Shown: piece by piece, positions 53,101 through 64,000 of the stretch
Layout of the letters: each line of letters begins with the position of its first letter
Position numbering within the stretch: the first letter of the stretch is position 1
NCBI GenBank assembly: GCA_033182465.1
Contig: CP137320.1
Span: 744,001 to 808,000 of the forward strand
DNA: 64,000 nt
Source of the DNA: Sanghuangporus weigelae
Lineage: Eukaryota > Basidiomycota > Agaricomycetes > Hymenochaetales > Hymenochaetaceae
Direction of reading: 5' to 3'
The notes under the pieces: model-generated
Database searches by the model: none
What the model was told of the DNA's origin: nothing
Seen by the model: the letters and a program-made list of their open reading frames with translations, nothing else
Position numbers and translations under genes: made by a program

Positions 53101-54538
53101 GGAAGCTACTGTAACGCCTTAGGATCCGATTCGACTGGATGTCGTACGGTCCCTCAAGTAGCATACGGGTGGGAGTGAATGTGACGTGGTGGCACGCCAT
53201 CAAGCCTTCAAGCTCGTCATTACGGCTTGTTACGGTTGCAGATTCCAGAAATCCCCCGAAACGTAGCCAATTGTGGCAGAATTGCTTAAAGTGCCTAGCG
53301 ACATCAGTTGCTGTGATGCAGTTGTAGACTTCAGTTGCCAGCGTCCGGGAGAAGTCCCGAAGCAAAGTTCCAATGGTATCTTTATAAGGCTGGGCCATTT
53401 TTACGAGTTCTGGTAGAAGACCGTTCAAGAGTTGCACAGTCGTCAGAAGCCCGTTATATAAGAAACTCTCGATTTGAAACACGACCGTCCACGGTAACTC
53501 TCGAAATGCTTTGAAGGACTTTCGGACTTCTAGTAGCATTTTTTGGCTGAAGAAATCATGTCGCTCAGAGGTGATGACTGCCATCTCTGGAGTCCGAAGT
53601 CCAGCAACATCGCAAGCACGGATGAAGTCTTCTAGGTCGTTTACCGCGTAAAGACTCACGCGAATTTGATACGCATATGGACCAATGGAACGGTGATGCT
53701 CGTCGAGAGAGCTGACTCTTCGACGGATTTTTCTTGTATCAAGGAATGCTACACCCGTCTGCGTCTGATTCGTCCACTGGCTTTCAAAAATCGGTGGCGT
53801 CAACAAATCAAAGCATATATCTAATGCAATCGCAAGTCAACGTCATTTAGACAACTGAAAATCGGCAATGTACTCACAGGGCTTAAACTCGTATCCAACC
53901 CAAAAATGTTGGATATTAGAGTACTTTATAACGACATAATGGGTCTCATCGTCCGAAAAAGGGTCTCCTAGGCGTAGTCTCAACGACTTGCGGTCGTACT
54001 TGAACTCGACTTGCGCATTGCCCGCAGCCGTATAATCTTTCTCCCATTCGACAGCGAATACGCCCTGACACCCTGTTCCGCGGTGAGGTGTCGGACGGGA
54101 TATCCAGACGCCGAGTTGTAACTTGTCGATGCGCCATGAAACGCTCAATTCAAACAGGATGTTGTCCCGCTCCCGGTCTATGCTCGGGTCTTGATAGGGC
54201 AATTTGCGCAGCGTCTCGACGCGGCCTTTGTTCGGCTTCCTCTCGCTTTCTCTCATTCTTATTCGACGAGAATTGACACAAGGAAAGTCTTTGTTGTCTA
54301 TAGCGAGCTGAAGCAGCACCTGTCCGAGCTTTTTATTCGGAAGAGTGAGTGTGCCTGTTCCATCATGACGTCCGCTTTCCAACCTTCCAAGAACAATATG
54401 GAAGTTTAATGGACGGAATTCTTGTCCATTATTGCGGGTGATGAGTCTAAAGTTGTCAGAGTGGAGTATTCGAGCGAACTCCTCTTTTACATCGTACAGA
54501 TCAGCTCTGAAGCTTATGCTTATGAGTTCGATTTCCAT
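50124..54538 (-). CDS. Cellular RNA-dependent RNA polymerase (QDE-1/Rdp1 type)
   Basis: Makes double-stranded RNA from single-stranded templates for RNA silencing (quelling). About 1229 aa. Exons: 54538-53878, 53820-52693, 52612-52548, 52491-52319, 52266-51848, 51794 to about 51700, 51644-51560, 51499-51454, 51396-51189, 51133-51100, 51043-51033, 50984-50792, 50695-50124. Motifs: PSAYQIRFLSFKGVVVVDD, SLYLNRPLVMILED, LVFRSPTIYPGD, AIGKPPPEKICAFRNLVNVI, SCLSGGDLDGDIFNI (the catalytic DxDGD, split by an intron) and LLLAKLCSQAVDYPKNG. Exon 11 is 11 nt. The donor at 51847 is GC. The junction after TIYPGDCQ (51700 to 51644) has no canonical donor in the right phase, so either the splice is unusual or the frame is broken there; the 52693-52612 junction is also less sure. 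Confidence 0.9.
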
Positions 54539-55347
54539 TACTGCCGACAAACAAAGGGAATAATTGCCAGCTTATCGAACCTAGGAGGCTGAATATCCTC
54601 CCCGCAATGAGGATACTACAAGGTAAAGATGAGAACCACAAGAGACGACTCGACTATCGTAGTGGTAAGTGGCTAAAGTGTTGTCTGGCGGCGTTTATCG
54701 ATGTAAACCGCGTGTGATGATTTTTTCGATCGGAGTCTAAACATTTACATTTACAAAAGTATTGCACCACCCAATAAATACTCATAACTCCCTCGAAGCT
54801 CAACCTTTTCATATTCTGTGGAGTGTTTTGTCTGGAGGAAAGATAGGGAAAATTGAGAGAAAGAACCCCGAAATATAAAATAGGTCGATTTTCATTATTT
54901 TTTCTCGGAACAAAAAGAAGTTTATTCGTAAGAAGATCAGTCACTTTACAGAACACGGTAAGTTTTGCAGGAGTAATGATTTTTTCTTGGGTGGAGAAAT
55001 ACTTTTGTCGCTATCTGTACTCTAATTTGGCAATTGATCGATCATTGTATCCCCCTATCGAATTTGAACAGGATCGAGGCTGAAAGATGATAGACAGAAC
55101 ATTAATTTCGTAAACCCACGTTCTGAAGTGAACTCTGAACTAGTCGCACCAGCACCATACTGATCTTGCCATATACATACACTCTCCCAATCTCAAGGTG
55201 CTGTCTACACATATCTAATGTACCATATACTAGTGATCTACACACGACGCTTACAGAAAACGAACGACCGAAGAAGACAAATGACTAATCCACCAGGGCT
55301 CTACACAGTACCGCCGAAAGTCTCCTTGCAGAGTATGAATACATCGC
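54539..55347. other. Intergenic: RdRP 5' region with an imperfect inverted repeat
   Basis: 809 bp. Apart from the inverted repeat listed separately, there is only the RdRP promoter (near 54539-54650) and the 3' region of the aminotransferase (near 55200-55347). Reading frames within are the two arms translated outward and look non-coding. Confidence 0.6.
54757..55008. repeat. Imperfect inverted repeat (about 75-80-bp arms, about 100-bp loop)
   Basis: The reverse complement of 54757-54835 aligns with 54935-55008. Shared blocks are ATACTTTTGT, CTTGGGTGG/TATTGGGTGG, AGGAGTAATGA/GGGAGTTATGA, and CACTTTACAGAA/CACTCCACAGAA. I estimate roughly 70 percent identity by eye. The transcript of either strand could fold into a hairpin. 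It could be a decayed MITE-type DNA transposon, but no clear target-site duplication or terminal motif was seen. Confidence 0.6.
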
Positions 55348-58317
55348 TCAAACGTGCGGAGAGCCGACCAGGACAGCATCCGCGTCATCCAGACTCTTCT
55401 TGTAACTGTGTCCGAAGCTCTTCATGCCTTCCTTCTTAGCCTTCCTCAACACGCGGTCGATAGCGTCAATACCTGGAAAGAGTCGGCAAACAAAGAGAGG
55501 GGGGAGGGGAATCAGATATTCTTTTCAGTTCTAATTCTTTTGTGAAAGAAGATGGGCATATGAAAGACGTACCCATGTCGAGCGTTTCGAGCGGCGGTCC
55601 GAAGGAGATGCGCACAAAGTGGTGGCATGGAGAGTTGAAGAGGTTGCGACGATGCGAAGGGTTGATGTCGAAGAAGATACCCGGGATGACGATCGTCTTT
55701 TCTTTTAACAGCTCCTCGAAGAACGTCTACGTATCATGCATGACATCGAGTTTCATTTAGTTTCTTCCTTTGCTTTCTTTAAGTGAAAAAGAAAATGTGA
55801 GACGTACAAGACCATTGTTTAAAGGCGCGGGCAGTTGGTCGAGGTTGAGCCAGATATAGAACGTGCTCGTCGGGGGGACGTCCACCTTCAACCCGAGTTT
55901 CTTAAGTCGCTTCAAAACATGGTCGCGTTTCATCTTGAAGTGCTTTTGCAATGCGATCTAAGTGTAGAAGACAATCCTTTAGCGTCGTGCCTAAATGAAC
56001 GCACGCAGAATGAGATAGAAGAAACGTACTTTCTCTTGTAGACAGTGCTGAGGATCTAGTAGTGGGATGGCAGCAAGCTGCAGGCTGGCAATATGAAAGC
56101 AATATTGAACATGCCTTGCCAAGCTATGATGTCTCTGGTAATGTAACTTACGGATGGTTAGCACCTCCATCCAGGAAGGAACCTTGCGTATGAAGAGGAT
56201 GCGTCAAGTTCTACGTCAGTGAGTCTATTATTTGAACTCACCGGATTGCGAGAGTGCAGTAATGAGGTTCTTAGGACCAAGCACCCAACATACACGCCAT
56301 CCTGGAAGACGCCAGTTCTTCATTTCCATTTAAAAGTTCAAGCAGTCAATTTAGGAGACTCGCTGTCATAATCTGTCCCTTACCTTTGTCAATCCATTAA
56401 CGATGACAACAGAGTCCTGAAACACCCTGAGTATTTGCTTCTAGATCAACTTAAGCACATAGAATCATACCTCATTCACGTCTGTACGTAAACGCATTAG
56501 TAGAATGTTTCGAACAGAATGGAGAAGCCGACTTACCCTCGATGTACTCGGCGGAAGAAATCGATCTACCGAACTCCTCGCCTTTCTCGGGATAGATGTA
56601 CCACGAGTAGAACTACAGACAAAAAAAAATCTCATCAGACGAAACAATAAGACCTGGAAAGACAGGCTCGGAACTTACCTCGTCAAGAATGAGTGTAGTA
56701 TCTCGACTGAGCGCCACAAGTTCCTTCAAGTCATTTCCCCTTTGAAAATACATCACATCAATGAGGTCACGCCTGATTGCAAAACGGGAAGCAACTTACT
56801 TGATGACTTGGCCAGTCGGGTTTCGCGGGTTCGATGCGAGGATGACTGAGAGACCTTGTGCGTTGACATCTCGCTGACATTCGCAGAGATGATGAGTTAG
56901 ACACGCCGACTAAGAATCGCATAGAGACGACAAACCTTCGTCTGCTCGATATTAAGGCGATATTTGTCCTAAATCAGGCACATGAGTCAGAGAGGTACGT
57001 CAATAAATTGCATCCCTTGAAGTATATGCCTCACCTGTGCATCCAGGCTGTACGTTTACGGAAGTAAGCAATTATACTGTAGATGATCAAAAGGCCCGCT
57101 TACACGGTAGGGATTGGTACCAGGCGCCTGAACGCACCGAGAACCTGATCGTATGCGGTATAATCCGGAATTTGATATGCCTACGTTATATCCCGCCTCA
57201 GTAACAAAAGCAACCAAACAGAAGTTTATTACTGACGCAGTATACGTTGGAAATGACCGCAGCGATACGAGACAAGCCCGAACGTCCACCGGGGACGATG
57301 CAGACGTTCTCGTATGTGTACTGACTGGCCTTGCCTTGGCGGTAGCTGACGTTGTACAAGTTCGCTACGGCTTCGCGAAGATCTGCAATTCAAACATATA
57401 TAAATTTAGCAACGGAACCAAAATAGAGATAAATATAGGCGCACCCTTGACACCTGTTGTCGGGGCGTACTCCAGACTCTAAAAACAACATAGTAAGCGT
57501 GTGCTTTGTAATCACATCAAATTCACGCACGTCAAGAGGGAGATCCAGGTGCGTCGGCCGCGGTGCAGCGCCCGGGATGTCTCCAACTTCAGGCGCGCCT
57601 TGCCCGAGGTTCGCCCATTCGTGGCTCGAGCTAAGCATGCATGTCCAATTAGATGGTACAGCTAGTAAGATCAGATATTCACGCACGCATAAGTGAAACC
57701 ATTTGCCATCGCACGGTCAGAACAGTAGATCACGCCCGTCGAGCCAGGGTGCTCAATACCCGGGACAGTTTCCTGATCATCATGGATGATGACAGCGTCA
57801 AAGCGCGTGCGCGTATACATCAGTACACCAGAGTCTGCCACGTAGCACAAAAGCTTGCACGCACCTCCTCTGGGTTGACCGTCTGCGGGAATATCCCCTG
57901 GGCCTTGTGGCCCGGCGCAGCACGGAAGATCTATGCAATGCTCGTCGTTAGCCAGACCCGATCGAGAAAGAAAGCGAAGCACTCACTTGATGCGCTTCCG
58001 ATTCTTTTTCATGCTTGAAGTGCTTAATGGCTTCATGCATCTAAGGGTGCGCGTCAGCATCAGCAATACTCATGATCAAATTCACGGACTGAGAAGTGGA
58101 GATGACGACGATCCCGCCAAGCTCTCGCGTTATGCATGGAAGTTGCGGGGAAACTCAATTTAACACCGAGCCAAGCCCACTATCCCCGTCAACTTCTACT
58201 TCCGTGAAGCACAAAAAGAACACTAAACGCTTTAAAAGTCGAACTTACCAAGTCTCTAAAATGCTCCATCGGCGTACGGGGACGCGAAGGAGGCTGGGAG
58301 GGCGGATTGCTCAACAT
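55348..58317 (-). CDS. Class I/II PLP-dependent aminotransferase, 21 exons
   Basis: Fold-type I pyridoxal-phosphate aminotransferase of about 505 aa; substrate unknown. It starts at MLSNPPSQPPSRP. Early blocks are IFRAAPGHKAQGIF, YCSDRAMANGFTY and HEWANLGQGAPEVGD. The PLP site shows IVPGGRSGLSRIAA, ILASNPRNPTGQVI (substrate/PLP binding), TLILDEFYSWYIYP (Asp and Tyr contacts) and VNGLTKNWRLPGWR with the Schiff-base Lys. The C-terminal domain ends in SLDDADAVLVGSPHV. At least 21 exons lie in 2.97 kb, two of them tiny: 13 nt (57047-57035) and 11 nt (56481-56471). The third intron includes a stretch that can also be read open, so the exact exon 4 start (at ETVPGIEHPG) is likely but unproven. Confidence 0.87.
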
Positions 58318-58692
58318 TTTTCTATGCTATCACTTTCAAAAAAATGAAAACGGTGGAAAGCGAGTAGAAAGAAGAAGGAAAGAGAGATGTGTTGTCGAGA
58401 ACGACGACGACGAGGTATATATATAATTGCAAATGCGATGCGGTCATTCGCCTTCGCGTATTTATAGCCCCAATCAACATCTTCGCAGCATTCGAGAACG
58501 ACAGCCATAAACACGACCCGCCGCACACAGTCAGTGTGTGCGCTCATTTCGCGACATGCAAGTTTTCAGTTCAGTTCAGAAACATGAGCATTAGTGTTTG
58601 TTCTGCGAATGGCATAATGTGTACGCGAATCGGAGAAAATAGAAGCCATGTCATTTCCGCCGCATATAGCCAGCATGACATGAACGCTAGTA
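58318..58692. other. Intergenic: aminotransferase promoter, RIB3 3' flank
   Basis: 375 bp between two minus-strand genes. It is A/G-rich near 58330-58420 with a short ATATATAT run near 58418. No gene seen. Confidence 0.5.
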
Positions 58693-59602
58693 CTAGCTCT
58701 CATGCACCCTCCTCCACTCCTTCAGCATCTCCACGCTCACCATCCGTAATCCCCACCGATCCGCGAACAGACGGCAGTCATCTCTCCGCGCCATCGATCC
58801 CTCCACATTGTCGTTGACCAGCTCGCATAGGACACCGCCGAGAGCCTTGCCCGTCAACCGACACAAGTCGATACCGGCTTCTGTGTGCCCCGGCCGAGCG
58901 AGCACCCCGCCCGGGCGCGCGCGCAGGGGGACCATGTGTCCCGGTCGGGAGAAGTCGCTCGCTCGTGCGGATGGAGAGATGAGCGAGCGGACGGTAAGTG
59001 CGCGATCGTGCGCGGAAATGCCTGTCGTCGTCCCTGCCAAAAAAAAAAAATATTAAACGCGCATAAGAAAAATGTATCTTGGAGAGTGATTGGACACATA
59101 CCGTGTCTGTAGTCGACCGTGACAGTGTATGCCGTTTTGTTCCTGTCCTGGTTGTCGGGCACCATAATGGGCATGTCGAGTTCGTCGAGTCGTTCGCCCG
59201 GTAACGAAATACAGATATACCCACTTGACTCAATTCATCCATCATCAGTTTCTTTCAATCCAACTTGTACACAAAGCAAAGATGAGCGCACCTGGTATGT
59301 TTGATCATCCAGGCCAACTTCTCCGTCGTGCAGTGCTCAGCAGCCAAAATGATGTCGCCCTCGTTCTCCCTGCTCTCATCGTCCATGACTACGAGAAACT
59401 CCCCTCGTTGGAAAGCAGCAAGCGCGTCTTCCATCGAGTCGAATTGGAATTCCGACCGTGAAGGCAAGGAATCTCGGAGGACTGGATACGTCGGGTCGTT
59501 CACTGTGAATCCCGATGCGGACGCGGATGCCGATTTTTTCGGCGGGATGCCATTGCCAATACCATTGACATGTGCTGTTGCGAGTCCGTTTGGGAGCGCC
59601 AT
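58693..59602 (-). CDS. RIB3: 3,4-dihydroxy-2-butanone 4-phosphate synthase
   Basis: Converts ribulose 5-phosphate to 3,4-dihydroxy-2-butanone 4-phosphate and formate in riboflavin synthesis. Three exons (59602-59292, 59223-59102, 59033-58693) give 257 aa. Active-site blocks: [72 protein letters not shown] and [10 protein letters not shown], then [19 protein letters not shown]. An N-terminal extension of about 45 residues, rich in Gly, Ala and Ser, precedes the domain. The last part is very GC-rich (GCGCGCGCGC near 58916). An alternative upstream non-ATG start was not used. Confidence 0.95.
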
Positions 59603-60321
59603 GGAACGAAGACTCGGAGACAGAGAAAACAAGAACGAGATGGATGTATGCTGATTAGTATGTTATGTTGATATGAATATGCATGGGGTTCGGTTGTGTG
59701 TTTGTGAGAGTCCGATTGTGAAGAGGATTACGGACGGAGAGTCGGAGTCCGACACGAGACTCGCCAACACAGACTTGGCCTCTCAAGTTCCTCCCGCTGA
59801 CTCATTTCACGCTCTCCTCATTTCCGCGCAGTCCGCAAATAGTCGCAGAGCGCAGACTAGAATTATCCGGGGACAAATTTACACTCCAATGACGATCAAA
59901 ACATATGTAGCAAAGATCGCTAAAATACGTCCAACCGGGGATGTGGCGAGGGGGACAAAGCTGTCGCTAATGGCGTCGAAGTCTCATATAAGATTGCCCA
60001 TACGTGTCGTGCACATGCAAGTTCCGAAAGAGTGGTTAACGGCAGGAGGGTCCAAACAATGACAATGGCGATGGCGAATCCGATGGCGCTGGCTCTGCAC
60101 TCGTGAGCTGTTCCTCTTCCTCCGTCCTGCATCGCTTCCGTTCGATACATTCTCTGACTGTGACCCGGCCGAACGGTATATAAACCCCCTGCTGTGCCTC
60201 CTCTAGACGTCTGTTACTACGATCATCAAGACCGCTAGGACATCTTGACTTACGACGCAGACTTGCAATTTCTAATACCAATAGGACTTATCGAACGTTA
60301 CTCGTAGAGACTAACTGGAGG
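59603..60321. other. Divergent intergenic region, RIB3/arginase
   Basis: 719 bp between opposite starts. It holds a TGACTCA at 59798-59804 and a TATA box near 60177. A 129-codon open frame (59673-60062) shows no family match or splice context and overlaps an equally long frame on the other strand; I treat it as non-coding. Confidence 0.55.
60177..60184 (+). promoter_or_regulatory. TATA box (TATATAAA) of the arginase gene
   Basis: A consensus TATATAAA lies 138 bp upstream of the arginase start codon, followed by a C-run and a pyrimidine-rich stretch, a usual layout for a strong inducible fungal promoter. Confidence 0.5.
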
Positions 60322-61771
60322 ATGGCTGCTGAACACAGATTCTTGCCTATCCCGAAGACAGCTGCTGTGCGTTCTCGAATAGTCTGTAATACCGTGTGTG
60401 ATTAGGTTTTTTCTGATGTCGAGTTTGTGTGAGGACAGATTGTGGGTTGTCCGTTCAGGTCAGTTCTCTAACATTCCGTTGTCGGCCTCTGAATTGACGT
60501 ACGTTGGTTCATTCACAGTGGCGGCCAGGTACATTCAATCCTCCTCTTCCTCTCTTTCACCCACTCTAACCATCATAACTCGCAGCCCAAACTAGGCGTC
60601 GACCAAGGACCGATCCACCTCGTCAACGCAGGGCTCATCGACCAGCTCAAATCCCTCGGCTGGAAGGTCAACTTCGACGGGCACCACCAGTTCGAAGAGG
60701 TCAACGCCCAGCAGGACCCGCCGATCGGGATACTGAAGAACCCGAGGCTGGTGTCGAAGGTGTGCAAGGCCGTTGCGGATGTCGTCGGGTCCCATGTCGG
60801 GAGGGGCGAGCTGCCGGTGACGATTGGGGGAGATCATTCGTTGGTGAGCTGCAGATTCGATCCTTCTTTGTCTGGGGATTATGGGATTTGACATTCGATG
60901 CAGGCCATGGGTACGATTTCTGGGACGTTGAGGTAGGCAGTTTTGCGTGTATGGATTGATGCCTTTGCTATATGCGCTCACCACTGATATTCAGCCATCA
61001 TCCCGACGCATGTGTGATCTGGGTAGACGCGCACGCAGATTTGAATACCGTCGAAACGACGTCATCAGGTCGGTTCTTCCTTCCATCTCCTTTGTCAATG
61101 TATACTTACTTAATCTACATAATCTCCTCACTTCCGTACAGGGAACATCCACGGCATGCCCGTCTCCTTCCTCCTCGGGCTCAACAAAACCCCCATCCCC
61201 GAATACGCCTGGGTCGAACCGCGGCTCACGCCAGACCGAATCATCTACATCGGGCTGCGCGACGTCGACGCCGGCGAGAAGCGCCTGCTCAAGGAGAACG
61301 GCATCAAAGCTTTCTCGATGCACGAGGTGGACAAGTACGGCATTGGTGCCGTCGTGGAGAAGGCGCTTGACGCCGTCAACCCGAAGAGAGATAGGCCGAT
61401 CCATCTGAGCTTTGACGTCGACGCGCTCGATCCGAGTGTTGCGCCGTCCACGGGGACGCCGGTTAGTGAATCTGTTTCTTTCTAAGTACCGATTGACTGT
61501 ATCTGATTTAAACCTCTAGGTGCGTGGAGGACTGACCTTCCGCGAAGGACACTACATCTGCGAAGCGGTACACGAGACAGGACTCCTCGTCGCTTTCGAT
61601 ATCATGGAAGTCAACCCGTCCCTCGCTGACGCCGACGCTGTGCAGGCCACCGTCGCCGTCGGGTGCTCCCTTATTCGATCTGCATTAGGTACGTCGACTA
61701 GAGTTGTATCTTTCACGTCTTATAGACTGATTGGCAATAAAAACCTTGGTCTAGGAGAAACGTTGCTATAG
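60322..61771 (+). CDS. CAR1: Arginase
   Basis: Manganese enzyme that splits arginine to ornithine and urea. Exons begin at 60322 and continue with short ones after 60432, 60531 and 60586; later coding blocks are the exons around 60588-60844, 60904, 61006-61070, 61142-61462, 61521-61687 and 61753-61771. Start [20 protein letters not shown] leads into [14 protein letters not shown]. Metal and substrate motifs: [47 protein letters not shown] and [13 protein letters not shown]. The end is RSALGETLL, spliced to a 19-nt last exon. Early junctions are by motif and phase; the exact small-exon borders are slightly less sure. Convergent with ILV2 (414 bp). Confidence 0.95.
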
Positions 61772-62185
61772 AATGATAGACTGCATAGAACTAATGACCC
61801 TCTCTCTTGCTTGTGGACATCTGACTGAACGAGAACAGTTAATATAATTGACAATGAGTTTGATATTCGTGACTCTGTCTGACTCATAAAAACAATCCGC
61901 TATAGAGATCTGCTCCGTGAGTATCGCAAGCGAGATAGTGTATTTGTAAGGAGTTCTCGTTCCGAGACGAAACGGATACATGTACACGCCTGCAAACTGT
62001 GGCAAGGCTAATCGCGTATGAAGATACAAAGGAATGCGTCAGTGTAATGAAAGGTGCGCTATACCCGTACTATATCGGGTCAGCGAAAGGAAGAAACTGG
62101 CCAAGGCTACACCACGGCGTTTTTGTGTATGAAAAGAAAAGGGGAAACCGAAAAAGATAGCCTTGCATTTTTTTTATCCAAGAAA
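61772..62185. other. Convergent 3' region between arginase and ILV2
   Basis: 414 bp of two 3' UTRs; A/T-rich near 61850-61870 and T-rich near 62168. No gene or RNA element recognised. Confidence 0.5.
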
Positions 62186-64000
62186 TTACGCCTTTTCTGC
62201 TGCCTTGGCCAACAAGGGATGTAGGATCTGCTCGTGAAGAGCCTTGCCGGCAGGGACCATCGGGAAGACATGCTCGTTCGTCTCAACCAAGCACTCCATC
62301 AGCACGGGCCTCGAATTATCATACTCCAGCAGCTCCCTCATCTTCCCCGGCAGCTCCTGCGCGTTGTGCACGCGGATGGCATGCACGCCCATCGCCTGCG
62401 CGAGCTTGACGAAGTCCGGATTCTGCATCGCGGTGTGCGAGTAGCGCGCGTCGTAGAAGAGGTCCTGCCACTGCAGCACCATCCCCTGGAACTCGTTGTT
62501 CAGCACGATGACCTTCACGCCGATGTTGTACTGCGAGGCCGTCTGCAGCTCCATTGCGGTCATGCTGAAGGACGCGTCGCCGTCGACGTCGACGACGATC
62601 TTTTCCGGCGCGGCTACTTTGGCGCCTATGGATGAAGGAAGGCCGAAGCCCATTGTCTATTGAAAATGGCGATTTTAGAATCGATTACTGTGCTAGTAGG
62701 AAGTGAGCTTACACCCAGTCCGCCGGATGTAACCAGGGACCGTGGAGTCCGCCATCGGAAGAACTGAGCAGCCCACATCTGGTGCTGCCCAACACCTGTC
62801 GAAACGACGACCTTGTCCTTCTTGTCCCGGGTCTGACGGTCAAGCTCTTCAATAACCTCCTGCGGCTTCGAGCGGTCCCCGTCTTTGCTTTTCACATACG
62901 TGAACGGATATCTTTGCTTCCACTCAGCGATCTGCGCGAACCACTCTGTTCGCGGGTTGGAGGACTCGATGAGCGGGACGAGGGCCGCGAGGTTCGAGAT
63001 GACGTCGCCGAGGATGGGCACGGTCGCTTCGACGACCTTGTTGATGTTCTTCGGTTGGATCTCAAAGTGGATAATGCCTCCTTGGCCTTGGAGAGCCGCT
63101 TCTCTGGCGGTAGGCGCAAAAGCTATCGAGACAGATAAAAAATAGTCCGAGACAGTTAATATGAAACGGCGACTTACTGTCAATCTTGCCCGTTACACGG
63201 TCATCGAATCGCCCACCAAGAGCGATGATGACATCGGCGTTCTGCATCGCAAGGTTGGCGTACGCGCTCCCGTGCATACCGAGCATATGCAAGCTATGTT
63301 TCTCATCCGTCTCATCAAAGCAACCCAGACCATGCAAAGTCGTCGTCACTGGGATGTTGCCTCTTCTAGCCAACTGAGAAAGCAACTTAGGTCCGAGAGG
63401 CGACGATAAGACACCGTGACCAGCGTAGACCAACGGCTTCTTCGCATTGTTGATGAGGTTGGCAGCCTGCTGGATCAAAGGCATATCTATCGGCGGTTGC
63501 ATTGACTGGAGCGGATTGGAGGGAAGGCCTAGCGGAGAGCCAGGGGTGGTATCTTTGTAAGGGAGCGGAGTTCTTAAGATACCAGCCGTCACATCTTTTG
63601 GAAGATCAACAAGGACAGGACCAGGACGACCGGAGGTCGCGATTTTGAAGGCTTCGTTTATACGCCTTGGGAGCTCAGCAATGTCTTTTACCATGACGTT
63701 CCATTTCGTACAACTTCGTGAGATTCCGACTGTGTCTGCTTCTTGGAAAGCATCTGAGCCAATGGCCGAGGTCGCTACTTGGCCGCAGAATACGACCATT
63801 GGAATACCGTCGCTTAATGCATCTTGCATCGGCGTTACGACATTGGTCGCGCCCGGACCCGAAGTAACGAGAACAACACCAGGTTTACCGGATACACTCG
63901 CATAACCTTCGGCCATATGGCCAGCACCTTGCTCATGTCGAGGTAAGATGAAGTCAAAGTGTTTTGAGTTGTAGATAGCGTCAAAGACCGGAAGAATCGC
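62186..64000 (-). CDS. ILV2: Acetolactate synthase catalytic subunit, C-terminal part (5' truncated by window edge)
   Basis: Thiamine-diphosphate and FAD enzyme that makes 2-acetolactate (valine, leucine) and 2-aceto-2-hydroxybutyrate (isoleucine), normally mitochondrial. Three exon parts are visible: 64000-63178, 63122-62713 and 62656-62186; the N-terminus lies right of the window. Blocks: LPRHEQGAGHMAEGYAS, VTSGPGATNVVTPMQDAL, FCGQVATSAIGSDAFQEAD, ALGGRFDDRVTGKID, GVGQHQMWAAQFFRW and MGFGLPSSIGAKVAAP. The ThDP-binding motif is VDGDASFSM with downstream NNEFQGMVLQWQDLFY. All three phases agree. The stop is TAA after Glu-Lys-Ala. Confidence 0.97.

Noticed and set aside
59673-60062. 129-codon open frame in the RIB3/arginase divergent region
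   Set aside because: No recognisable family, no splice context, overlaps an equally long frame on the other strand and sits across likely promoter elements.

Overview
This window is nuclear DNA from a filamentous fungus, most likely a basidiomycete of the Agaricomycotina. The signs are about 25 protein-coding genes in 64 kb, many introns of roughly 45-70 nt with GT-AG ends, short intergenic gaps, and a gene set that includes a DNMT1-type cytosine methyltransferase (RFD, two BAH domains), a QDE-1-type cellular RNA-dependent RNA polymerase, POT1 and FAN1. I rebuilt gene models by hand from the reading frames, donor and acceptor sites and remembered family motifs. Almost every model closes in frame over all exons. 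No tRNA, rRNA, CRISPR array, intact transposon or virus-like element was found.

Layout: CENP-C/Mif2 C-terminus (+, cut by the left edge); APC15 (+); methylenetetrahydrofolate reductase (-); TAP42 (+); Rab6/Ypt6 GTPase (-); a poorly known protein with an RNase H-like C-terminal stretch (-); POT1 (+); kexin Kex2 (+); MCM7 (-); DNMT1-like methyltransferase (+); a 113-aa UPF0045/thiamine-binding-fold protein (-); 2-isopropylmalate synthase LEU4 with a doubled C-terminal regulatory region (+); FAN1 nuclease (-); an amino-acid/GABA-type permease (-); a METTL25-like methyltransferase (+); UPF1 helicase (+); a Dnf-type P4-ATPase (-); an unrecognised coiled-coil protein (-); glutaminyl-peptide cyclotransferase (-); TRAPP subunit TRS23 (+); RNA-dependent RNA polymerase (-); a class I/II PLP aminotransferase (-); RIB3 (-); arginase (+); and acetolactate synthase ILV2 (-, cut by the right edge).

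How they fit together: these are mostly housekeeping genes, not a pathway cluster. There are loose themes: chromosome replication and integrity (CENP-C, APC15, POT1, MCM7, FAN1), DNA methylation and RNA surveillance or silencing (DNMT1, RdRP, UPF1, with MTHFR feeding the methyl cycle), branched-chain amino acid synthesis (LEU4, ILV2), and secretion or trafficking (YPT6, KEX2, TRS23, DNF, QPCT). Five head-to-head pairs share divergent promoters of about 120-210 bp. The most distinctive is MCM7/DNMT1, which holds two ACGCGT (MCB-like) boxes.

Most interesting signals: a 5-nt microexon needed to read the UPF0045 gene; other exons of 11-17 nt in DNMT1, RdRP and the aminotransferase (21 exons in 3 kb); the tandem duplication inside LEU4; an RdRP junction that no canonical splice resolves; three apparent GC-AG introns; and an imperfect inverted repeat just upstream of the RdRP gene.
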